Source: Brevibacterium permense (GTDB taxonomy: Bacteria > Actinomycetota > Actinomycetes > Actinomycetales > Brevibacteriaceae). Taken from it: DNA of 64,000 nucleotides. The notes under the pieces are model-generated. The model saw nothing but the letters and a program-made list of their open reading frames with translations. It was not told the DNA's origin and did no database searches. Both the position numbers and the translations under genes were made by a program. Shown piece by piece: positions 54,776 through 62,437 of this stretch (its first letter is position 1; each line of letters starts with the position of its first letter). The stretch spans positions 1-64,000 of the forward strand of contig NZ_QYCP01000086.1 in assembly GCF_025506275.1 (NCBI RefSeq). Reading direction: 5' to 3'.

Positions 54776-56783
54776 ACGCAAAAAGAGGGGCCTGGGGCGC
54801 GGGCTCGGAGCATTGATTCCCGACGCGAACTCCAATGATCGTCCGGTCGATGTGTTCTTCTCCGGCGGGAACTCGGAAGACGGCAAACGTGAGAGCGAGA
54901 CGAAGTCGTCACGCACTGCGCGTACGGACCCAGCTGCGTCGATGCAGTCGTCCCGACGACGCAAGCCGAAGGCATCCGGGACAAATCGATCGCCGTCGAC
55001 CACTACCGGGGCAGATACCGAGACTGAGGCAGCTGCCTCGAAGACAGAGTCCTCGAAGGTCGGGTCGACGAAGGCCGGGTCGACGAAATCGGGAACGGCC
55101 AAGGCTGCGTCGTCCACGTCGTCCAAGACTCCTGGGTCCAAGCCCGCGGGTTCGAAGTTGACCGCCTCTAAGTCGACCACGTCTCAGTCGACAGGGACGA
55201 AGACGACGGCCTCGAAGACGACGGGAACGAAGGCATCGACGGCGAAGTCGAGCGCAGCGAAGACGAGTTCACCGACGACGAGTGCACCGAAGGCAGCCGG
55301 GAGAGGTTCTTCCAGAACTTCCGCTGCCGCCAAATCGACGTCTACTAAGTCGAAGGCTGGGTCTTCTGCTCAACCGCGGTCCGGTTCCTCCTCTGCCTCC
55401 CCAGTTGAAAGCGCAGAGAAGGTGTCTGCAGCGCCGAAGAGGACGACTCGAAAGTCAGCGTCCCCCGATGCGGTTTCTGACACGGCAGACGGCTCAGCCA
55501 ATGTCTCGACTTCAGTGGCGAGTTCGTCTGTTGAATCCAATTCGGTTCAGGTGGCTGACAATGAGGCTGTTGACGCGAGTTCTGACCTCGTCAATGACAC
55601 TCAGGTCCCAGCGGCCACCTCGGCAGTTGCGTCGGCATCGCCGGCCGATGATGTTGTTCGGGAGACGCATCCCGGCGTATACACGTCGTCTGGGCGAAGC
55701 GATGCTGACAATGAGGCGGATGAAAAGGGCCAGTCTGAACGCCGCGGAGTTGACGAGCATGCCGCCACTACGAATGTAGTTGAACCTGAGTCAGTGGATG
55801 ATGAAGGCGAGAGTCGTCCGGCGGTGACCTCGGAATCAGATGTTTCGACAGCCTCCGAACCAGATATGGGAGAGAGCACTTCAGCTTCAACCGAACAGTC
55901 GGGTGACTCCGACACCGCGAAGTCCGACGATGACGGCGAACTCGACGATTTTGAAGGCGTCGAGTCGATTCCGGATACCGAATTCGGTGAGATTGACGTC
56001 GATCTCATCGATGCGAACCCCAGGCAGCCGCGAACCGTCTTCGATGAAGATCTGCTGGCGGAGTTGGTCCACAGTATTCGTGAGATCGGTGTCCTTCAGC
56101 CTGTCGTCGTCAGGCAGAAGCCGAGCGACCGCTCGCGCTTCGAGCTCATCATGGGCGAGAGGCGTCTTCGTGCGACAAAGGACGCGGGCCTGTCGACGAT
56201 TCCGGCAATCATTCGGTATGTCGAAGATACAGCCCTTCTCCGTGATGCGCTTCTGGAGAACCTGCATCGAGCAGAGCTCAATCCGCTTGAAGAGGCAGCG
56301 GCCTATGGTCAGCTGCTCGAGGACTTCGGCTGTACTCAGGAAGAGCTCTCCGAGCGTATCGGACGATCTCGTCCTCAGATCTCCAATACTCTTCGTCTGC
56401 TGCGCCTTCCTCCTCTGGTGCAGAGGCGGGTCGCTGCCGGCGTCATCTCGGCCGGTCACGCTCGAGCGATTCTTGGCCTGCGTGATCCGGAGCATATGGA
56501 AGTGCTTGCGCAGCGGATCGTTGCAGAGGGACTGTCCGTTAGGGCATCGGAGGAAGCTGTTGTATTGCTCAACCGAGGCGACTCCATCAATGTTTCACGT
56601 GCAACGACGAAGGTGGCCCCGGAGTTTCTGGCGGTAGCTGAACGTTTGGGCGATCGTCTCGACACCAAGGTGAACATCTCCGTTGGCAAACGCAAGGGCA
56701 AGCTGAGTGTGGAGTTCGCGAACCAAGACGACCTCGACCGTATTCTCGGTCTTTTGGGAGTATCGAACGAAGACGGTCTCTGA
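54768..56783 (+). CDS. parB: ParB centromere-binding CTPase with a large disordered insertion
   Basis: 671 residues, GTG with GAGGAG upstream. The N-terminal ParA-activating motif [15 protein letters not shown] is at residues 5-19. The ParB/Srx core starts only at about residue 408 ([14 protein letters not shown]), with the CTP motif GERRLRATK near 462 and the helix-turn-helix [23 protein letters not shown] near 530. Usual length is 320-380. The extra ~385 residues are Ser/Thr/Ala/Lys-rich and basic (to about 225), then acidic (about 240-405). Codon use there is less GC-rich than in parA. A parS-like site lies inside the gene near its 3' end. Confidence 0.96.
   Translation: MVERKKRGLGRGLGALIPDANSNDRPVDVFFSGGNSEDGKRESETKSSRTARTDPAASMQSSRRRKPKASGTNRSPSTTTGADTETEAAASKTESSKVGSTKAGSTKSGTAKAASSTSSKTPGSKPAGSKLTASKSTTSQSTGTKTTASKTTGTKASTAKSSAAKTSSPTTSAPKAAGRGSSRTSAAAKSTSTKSKAGSSAQPRSGSSSASPVESAEKVSAAPKRTTRKSASPDAVSDTADGSANVSTSVASSSVESNSVQVADNEAVDASSDLVNDTQVPAATSAVASASPADDVVRETHPGVYTSSGRSDADNEADEKGQSERRGVDEHAATTNVVEPESVDDEGESRPAVTSESDVSTASEPDMGESTSASTEQSGDSDTAKSDDDGELDDFEGVESIPDTEFGEIDVDLIDANPRQPRTVFDEDLLAELVHSIREIGVLQPVVVRQKPSDRSRFELIMGERRLRATKDAGLSTIPAIIRYVEDTALLRDALLENLHRAELNPLEEAAAYGQLLEDFGCTQEELSERIGRSRPQISNTLRLLRLPPLVQRRVAAGVISAGHARAILGLRDPEHMEVLAQRIVAEGLSVRASEEAVVLLNRGDSINVSRATTKVAPEFLAVAERLGDRLDTKVNISVGKRKGKLSVEFANQDDLDRILGLLGVSNEDGL
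56591..56606. promoter_or_regulatory. parS-like site 1, within parB
   Basis: TGTTTCACGTGCAACG, one core change from TGTTTCACGTGAAACA. Inside the coding region (residues FHVQ). Confidence 0.7.
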
Positions 56784-56803
56784 ACGCAACACAATAGGTG
56801 CTG

Positions 56804-56835
56804 ATGGGCTTCGGGGTGATCGCCCCGAAGCCCAT
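56804..56835 (+). terminator. Intrinsic terminator of parAB
   Basis: 13-bp perfect stem (56804-56816 with 56823-56835), loop TGATCG, then TTCTTTT. It starts 20 bases after the parB stop. Confidence 0.93.
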
Positions 56836-56949
56836 TTCTTTTGGCGCGGACCTTGGTTGAGACGGTCTGTGAGATTCCATGCGTCTGTTCCCTCATATCA
56901 CTATCGACGATCTCCCGATATGACTTCGCTGATAGGACGGCGGTGCCAG

Positions 56950-56965
56950 CGTTTCACGTGAAACG
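56950..56965. promoter_or_regulatory. parS site 2
   Basis: CGTTTCACGTGAAACG, perfect 14-bp core palindrome. Confidence 0.93.
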
Positions 56966-57238
56966 AGATAGCTGTAGATCAACGTGAGACGTTCGCACCA
57001 GTGATTGAGGTTGTGTGGAGATTCTGGCCCGCTACGGGCAACCAGCTCGAAGTATTCAGATACTAGTTAATATGAACGTGAATAACGATAGGTCGCTTAG
57101 CGGGTAGGAGTGCGTTGGTGAAATGGGGAGTTCCAATGTCTATCCGTGGACTCCAGGGATGGATCTCCTCGTAGATGTGGGCAGAGTGCCTGGAACGCTT
57201 GCGCTGGGCTCGTGTCAGCTGCACATTGCCTGAAGCGC

Positions 57239-57254
57239 TGTTTCACGTGAAACA
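57239..57254. promoter_or_regulatory. parS site 3
   Basis: TGTTTCACGTGAAACA, identical to the 16-bp consensus parS. Confidence 0.95.
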
Positions 57255-57361
57255 GTCAAGTCAGATCGGTTGCTGGAGATTCTCCTGGAGCACCTCGGTT
57301 CTGCTTGAAGACGTGGAGCAGTTCCTGGTGGAGGCTAGACATTCACGAGTGCACTGGTCCT

Positions 57362-57377
57362 TGTTTCACGTGAAAAG
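57362..57377. promoter_or_regulatory. parS-like site 4
   Basis: TGTTTCACGTGAAAAG, last core base changed. Confidence 0.75.
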
Positions 57378-57517
57378 GGGTGCTGCAATTGTTGGGCGAT
57401 AAGGGACGCGCTAATCTGAAGTCACGTCGTGTCATTACTGAAACTGCTTATATCCATACGCGCCTTGTTGATTCTGGTTTGTCGACATCATTCCCCCTGC
57501 TATACGACATGAGTTAC

Positions 57518-57533
57518 TGTTTCACCTGAAACC
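57518..57533. promoter_or_regulatory. parS-like site 5
   Basis: TGTTTCACCTGAAACC, central CACGTG changed to CACCTG, so binding may be weak. Confidence 0.6.
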
Positions 57534-57907
57534 AGGATTGACGGGTGAGCGAGACTCTGGTGACGACGGCAGTGATGTTCGATCTAGAACGCTGCTTGTG
57601 CTCTGATCGCAACGTTCCCCGGACATCGAATTGGGTGGTGATCTGCGGGTTATTAGCTCTCAATTGTCTCTTTTCGAGAGCGGCCCACGCCAGGGTCCAC
57701 TACGGTGCTCACAATGCTCTGCTGCCTTCTCCGTCAGTCTTCCGAACACGGCTGGAACGCTGCTAATCGGCACGGTATGGCCCACCTAGAGAGTGCATCT
57801 GACAATTGACTGATGGCCATCCTCCTGAGTTGGATTCCCATAGACCGGTGGATACTAGCCGATTGCTCTGTCCACCTATATGAAGTAGAACAGAGATGTC
57901 TTCTCGG

Positions 57908-57923
57908 CGTTTCACGTGGAACA
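57908..57923. promoter_or_regulatory. parS-like site 6
   Basis: CGTTTCACGTGGAACA, one core change in the right half. Confidence 0.75.
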
Positions 57924-58230
57924 ATGAGTTTGCCGGTCGTATTCGGAAGCCGGATGCATCGGTGGGGTTGGCTGCTGTTGCAAGAACGTCTGCCACTCAA
58001 GGTTCACGCTTGCCATTTGGTGACGGATCTATTGCTGACATCATGTGGTGATAGCTCTAGAACAGGCTGAAGTGTGTCAGGAGTGCTCTGCCTAGGAGCC
58101 GATTTAGATTCCATTCGCGCGAGTGGAAGGGAGGACGGGCTGAATTGAGGTGATGTGACTCGGAGAGTACGTCCACCGATGTGACGGATCTACCGCCCTT
58201 TGTCATATGATGTACCGATCGTAAGGCGCA

Positions 58231-58246
58231 TGTTTCACGTGCAACC
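58231..58246. promoter_or_regulatory. parS-like site 7
   Basis: TGTTTCACGTGCAACC, same A-to-C change as site 1 in parB. Confidence 0.75.
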
Positions 58247-58552
58247 TCGTTCTAACCGAGCATTTCTGATCGTGGTGCTGGAAGAGGTAGCTTGAGTATA
58301 GGACACGGTACCGACGTCGTACTTAGGGAGCTCAGGTACTCTGTTCTTTACCGTTGTCGGGTCTGGCATAATTCCTTGTACTGTGGTCACGCGTCCGCCG
58401 TACTCAGTCCGTGTCACGTAGCCGGGCTCAGCATAGTTCGGCTTATGCACCTTCTGTCCGATGGCAGATTCTTTGTGGGCTTGTCACTCGGTTCGGCCGG
58501 TGTTCTCCCGACTGGTTTCAGATATAGGGTGCCTGGATTCAGGTAGGAGGTA

Positions 58553-58568
58553 CGTTTCACGTGAAACG
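58553..58568. promoter_or_regulatory. parS site 8
   Basis: CGTTTCACGTGAAACG, perfect core. Confidence 0.93.
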
Positions 58569-58762
58569 AATTCTGGCGCTCATCGTATCGATGCCGGTTA
58601 CAGTCGCCTTTCGCCCCTGGAATGATTGCTCTTCGACAGGGGGCGACATATGTGAACGGTCGAGGTCGCCCAGTGGTTTCGATCTGCTGAACCGAGCTGG
58701 CAACGAGTCTGTGTCTTCCACATTGGCGGCAACTAGCAGTACAGGCGGATTCTGAATCTCGT

Positions 58763-58778
58763 TGTTTCACGTGAAACA
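58763..58778. promoter_or_regulatory. parS site 9
   Basis: TGTTTCACGTGAAACA, identical to consensus. Confidence 0.95.
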
Positions 58779-59133
58779 ACCCGCCCCGTACGCTAGGGTC
58801 GCGGCTAATTCAGCGTTGCCTTGAAGTTGAGAGAACGGCCTCATCGGCTCTCGATCAGTTGGATGTTGATCTGGGACTTCTCAGAGCCCGATGCCCGGCA
58901 ACTCGATGTGCCGAAGGTGAGAACTTGCTGCTACGTCTTTTGGAGGCGTTTGTCAATCAGTCGTTCGCGAAGATGGCGCTCGAGCGGCGATTAGAACCGG
59001 TGTGTCCGACATCGCTTTAGCAGCGAACGGGCGGGATGTTTCGACGCCATAAGAATGCTCTGGTGTCAGCCAGGGCTGGTCGGTAATGTTGGTATAGTCA
59101 CTGGTGTTCTGCCATCGGACGGAGTCTTAAGAT

Positions 59134-59149
59134 GGTTTCACGTGAAACG
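59134..59149. promoter_or_regulatory. parS site 10
   Basis: GGTTTCACGTGAAACG, perfect core. Confidence 0.92.
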
Positions 59150-59343
59150 AAGGAACCGTTCTAGTCCTGTTCTCCATCGGCGGCCGTATGAGATTGAATC
59201 AGCCTGCGTGTATTGCCGGTGCTAGAGCCTACGGGTTGTGTTCAGTAGTTTCAGACAGTAGTTACATGTCAAAGTAGGCTCGTTCTTCAACGGAAACCGC
59301 TGCAAATCCGAGTGACGCGTCGGTTGAATTGTGCACAGCCTGC

Positions 59344-59359
59344 CGTTTCACGTGAAACA
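59344..59359. promoter_or_regulatory. parS site 11
   Basis: CGTTTCACGTGAAACA, perfect core; last site before the CwlM-like gene. Confidence 0.93.
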
Positions 59360-59618
59360 TACCGCGGCCGAGTCCATGCTGCGATTTCTGCTGTGTTCGT
59401 TACGCGCGCTGTGCGGCCGAAGAGCGAATCGACTTATGGCGGTTGTATGCCTTGTTTCGAGGCTGTATCAGCCTGTCATCGGTGTTTGTAGGTGGCGCCT
59501 TGTCTCTGTCTTTAGTCATATGGTGATATGTCCCCTCGGTTTCAAGATCGAGGTGAGAAGAGCGGTGCTCCTGTTCGAGGAACACGGCTCTGGAGGCATC
59601 GAGGTTGAAGCTGGATGA

Positions 59619-60755
59619 CTAGTTCAGAGCCTTGATGGCATCGAGACTGAGAGTACCGGTCTGAGGATCTTTGTCTTCCATAATGTAGAGGCGTTGGAGC
59701 GCAGCGGCTATGCCATCGGCGATCGCGTCTCTCACCTGCGGATCCTGGAGGTTCTCAAGATCGTCTTTGTTGGTGAGGTAACCGCTGACGACATGCACCT
59801 TCGGTGTCTTCAGTCGCTTGAGTGATGACCATGTGCGCGCATGCGTGCGGCAGTCCTGCATTCCGGTCCGTGCGACCAATTCTCCTTGGATGAGCTCCGC
59901 CAGCTTCTGCCCCGTCGGCGAGTTGAGATCCGACTGGCGTTCGTGGCCGAAGTAGAAGGTTGCCAGTCCGTTGGCATCCTTGGATTTGCTGACATCTGCT
60001 GTGACGGTGATGACTGCAGATGCACCGAGTGTATCTGCGCGATTGACCTCGACAGCATCGCCTTCGAGGAGGATTGCCCCAGCACCGATTGCTTCCAAGC
60101 GTCCGACAAGGCGGCTTGCTATGTCCGAAGTGATCTGACGCTCGAGGGCAGCTTGCTCGTCGGTCATCGGCAATGTCTGAAAATCTACAACTGTAGTTGC
60201 CGCCTCAATGACGAAAGTGCGGCCGACTAGGGACGTACCCGAAGCCGCTACGCGTGCACGCTCCTGAAGCGCGAAGAGATTGCCGGTGTCCTGGTTGCGG
60301 TCGATCGCGTTGAGTCCGCGCAGAGTCTGCGGCCCCGTCACACCGTCGACCTTCGTACCCAGACTCATCTGCAGTTCCTTGACCGCTGCCTCGGTCAGAG
60401 ACGCGTACTCGGAATCGATACGACCCGGATAGAAGCCCAAGCCGGCGAGTTTGGTCTGGAGGTCGACGACGTCATCGCCTGTCAGCACTCTGACGGGGTC
60501 GAATCGGAGCACACGGTCGCCCAACTGATAGCGAGCCTGCTCGAGCGCAGAAAACGTCTCAGGGCCCAACACACCGTCGCAGAGGATCCCCCGGTCCTGC
60601 TGGAACTGGCGGACACCCAACTCAAAAGCACGATCGAAGTCCGGGGTCTCGGTATCGCCGACATGGAGCCCCAATCGGGCCATCTGAGCTTTGATATTGG
60701 GCAGCATCTCGGAAGTGTCGCCGCGCGAATAGCGCGGTAAGTTCGTGTTCGTCAA
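59619..60755 (-). CDS. cwlM: CwlM-like protein: two peptidoglycan-binding domains plus degenerate amidase_3 domain
   Basis: 378 residues, no signal peptide. PG_binding_1 repeats lie at about 8-75 (VRQFQQDRGILCDGVLGPETF) and 88-153 (VDGVTGPQTLRGLN). The rest aligns in shape with N-acetylmuramoyl-L-alanine amidase_3, but the zinc motifs look lost. Where DPGHGG is expected it reads VIEAATTV. Where SLHAN is expected it reads ITVTADVS. Mycobacterial CwlM is a cytoplasmic PknB substrate that activates MurA rather than a hydrolase, and the trxAB-cwlM order is the same. A regulatory role is therefore likely. Confidence 0.85.
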   Translation of the reverse strand: MTNTNLPRYSRGDTSEMLPNIKAQMARLGLHVGDTETPDFDRAFELGVRQFQQDRGILCDGVLGPETFSALEQARYQLGDRVLRFDPVRVLTGDDVVDLQTKLAGLGFYPGRIDSEYASLTEAAVKELQMSLGTKVDGVTGPQTLRGLNAIDRNQDTGNLFALQERARVAASGTSLVGRTFVIEAATTVVDFQTLPMTDEQAALERQITSDIASRLVGRLEAIGAGAILLEGDAVEVNRADTLGASAVITVTADVSKSKDANGLATFYFGHERQSDLNSPTGQKLAELIQGELVARTGMQDCRTHARTWSSLKRLKTPKVHVVSGYLTNKDDLENLQDPQVRDAIADGIAAALQRLYIMEDKDPQTGTLSLDAIKALN

Positions 60756-60816
60756 TGCGGTGCCAATCGTCGGTGATGCGTTTCGAGGGTCAGTGTTCAG
60801 GGGCGCTCAGAAATGC

Positions 60817-60852
60817 CTAAGGCGCCCGTTGATACTACAACAGGCGCCTTAG
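60817..60852 (-). terminator. Terminator after trxA
   Basis: 10-bp perfect stem (60817-60826 with 60843-60852), extended by GTT/AAC inside. It lies between the trxA stop and the CwlM-like start on the minus strand and is followed on that strand by GCATTTCT. Confidence 0.8.
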
Positions 60853-60859
60853 AACTCGA

Positions 60860-61177
60860 TCAGATGAAGTCGGAGAGCTCATCCTCGAGGGCGGGCTTCG
60901 GACGTGCGCCGATGATGGTCTTGGCGACTTCGCCGTCCTTGAAGACGTAGAGCGCCGGAATCGAGGTGATTCCATAGGTGCTTGCGGTCTCGAGGTTCTC
61001 GTCAGTGTTGACCTTGACCACGTTGAGCTTGTCTCCGTGCTCTTCGGCGATCTGGTCGACGATGGGGCTGACCATACGGCAGGGGCCGCACCAAGGAGCC
61101 CAGAAATCGACGAGTACGGGCTTGTCGGACTTCAGTACGTTCTCTTCGAACGTGGCATCGGTGACTTCTGTCGACAT
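60860..61177 (-). CDS. trxA: Thioredoxin
   Basis: 105 residues, ATG with AAGGAAGGTTA upstream. Active site WCGPC in VDFWAPWCGPCRMVSP, cis-Pro in ITSIPALYVF, and the closing DELSDFI. General cytoplasmic disulfide reductase, re-reduced by TrxB encoded 124 bases upstream on the same strand. Length is typical. Confidence 0.97.
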   Translation of the reverse strand: MSTEVTDATFEENVLKSDKPVLVDFWAPWCGPCRMVSPIVDQIAEEHGDKLNVVKVNTDENLETASTYGITSIPALYVFKDGEVAKTIIGARPKPALEDELSDFI

Positions 61178-61301
61178 GAGTAACCTTCCTTCACAACGAA
61201 TGTCTCTATCAGAACAGTGGAGCTGGATCTTTCATTCCCGGGCCTATTCGCTCGGCCGGATGGTGCTGTCAAGTGCAGCTTTACAAGCGGGCGGATCGGG
61301 G

Positions 61302-62288
61302 TCAGGAAGCGACTGAGGCCTCGGGCACTGCTGCCTCCGCCATAGCGGGCTTTGAAGCAGCGTCAAGGTCACCGAGGTAGTGTTCGGCGTCGAGCGCGGC
61401 TGAGCAGCCCGAACCGGCTGCAGTGATGGCCTGACGGTAGACCGAGTCGATGACGTCGCCGGCTGCGAAGACGCCCTCGACAGACGTCTTCGAGGTGCGA
61501 CCGTCGACGCTGAGGTACCCGTCGGCGCGCATCTCAAGCTGATCGGCGAACAGGCTTGTGCGCGGGTCGGAACCGATAGCCACGAACATGCCGGTCACAG
61601 GCAGTTCTGAGGTCTCCCCGGTCACCGTGTTGCGGACGGTCAGCCCAGTGAGGGAGTCTTCGCCGTGGACTTCGGCGACCTCGGAGTCGAGGAGGAACTC
61701 GAGCTTCTCATCGGCGTTCGCGCGGTCCTGCATAGCCTGCGAGGCACGCAGTTCCTGCCGGCGGTGGACCAAAGTGACCTTGGACGCGAAACGGGTGAGG
61801 AATGTGGCCTCTTCAAGCGCGGAGTCGCCGCCGCCGATGACAGCGATGTGCTGATCACGGAAGAAGAATCCGTCACAGGTGGCACACCAGCTGACTCCGT
61901 GCCCGGAGAGCTTCTTCTCATTGGGCAGTCCGAGTTCGCGGTATGCCGAGCCGGTCGCCAGGATGACGGCCTTTGCTGTGTAGCGCGACCCCAGAGCGGT
62001 CTCGATCTCGTGAGCACCCGGGTTGAGTTTGAGGGTCTCGACATCGTCGTAGATGACCTCGGCACCGAACTTCTCAGCCTGCTCTCGCATGCTCTCCATG
62101 AGTTCGGGCCCCTGTACACCGGCGGGGAATCCGGGGAAGTTCTCGACGTCTGTGGTGTTCATCAGTTCGCCGCCTGCGGTCACCGATCCTGCGATGACGA
62201 CCGGCGAGAGGTTCGCACGGGCCGCGTAGACGGCTGCGGTGTAGCCGGCCGGCCCCGATCCGATGATCACCAGTTGAGTATCAGTCAT
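61302..62288 (-). CDS. trxB: Thioredoxin reductase (NADPH)
   Basis: 328 residues. FAD site IIGSGPAGYTAAVYAARANL, redox-active CATC in HGVSWCATCDG, NADPH site VIGGGDSALEEATFLT, and C-terminal GVFAAGDVIDSVYRQAITAAGSG. Transfers electrons from NADPH to TrxA. In actinobacteria this supports ribonucleotide reductase and peroxiredoxins. The tail after the FAD domain (DAASKPAMAEAAVPEASVAS) is Ala-rich and dispensable-looking. Confidence 0.97.
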   Translation of the reverse strand: MTDTQLVIIGSGPAGYTAAVYAARANLSPVVIAGSVTAGGELMNTTDVENFPGFPAGVQGPELMESMREQAEKFGAEVIYDDVETLKLNPGAHEIETALGSRYTAKAVILATGSAYRELGLPNEKKLSGHGVSWCATCDGFFFRDQHIAVIGGGDSALEEATFLTRFASKVTLVHRRQELRASQAMQDRANADEKLEFLLDSEVAEVHGEDSLTGLTVRNTVTGETSELPVTGMFVAIGSDPRTSLFADQLEMRADGYLSVDGRTSKTSVEGVFAAGDVIDSVYRQAITAAGSGCSAALDAEHYLGDLDAASKPAMAEAAVPEASVAS

Positions 62289-62437
62289 GTGAAAAGTTCC
62301 CTGCTTCTATCTGCTGTGCTCAGCGCGCCGCGGAGTGCCGCGCGAAATGACGTTCGTATCTACAACGGTACGGTGCCGCGGACTATTCCGCACCCGCATT
62401 CTGTCCGGCATCAGGGTACGAGGAACTGCTGGTCGGT

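Larger units (their letters stand above)
56784..59618. other. Gene-free parS array between parB and the CwlM-like gene
   Basis: About 2.8 kb with no frame showing a ribosome site, family match or high-GC codon pattern. Base composition is visibly less GC-rich than the genes around. It contains the parB terminator and ten parS or parS-like sites spaced about 120-390 bases. Short frames beginning FHVK are readings of the parS sequence itself. Acts as the main centromere loading zone (inference from ParB biology). Confidence 0.85.

Noticed and set aside
58414-58779. Small frames starting FHVKQ or FHVKR in the parS zone
   Set aside because: TTTCACGTGAAA read in frame gives FHVK. These are parS sites, without ribosome sites or conserved features.
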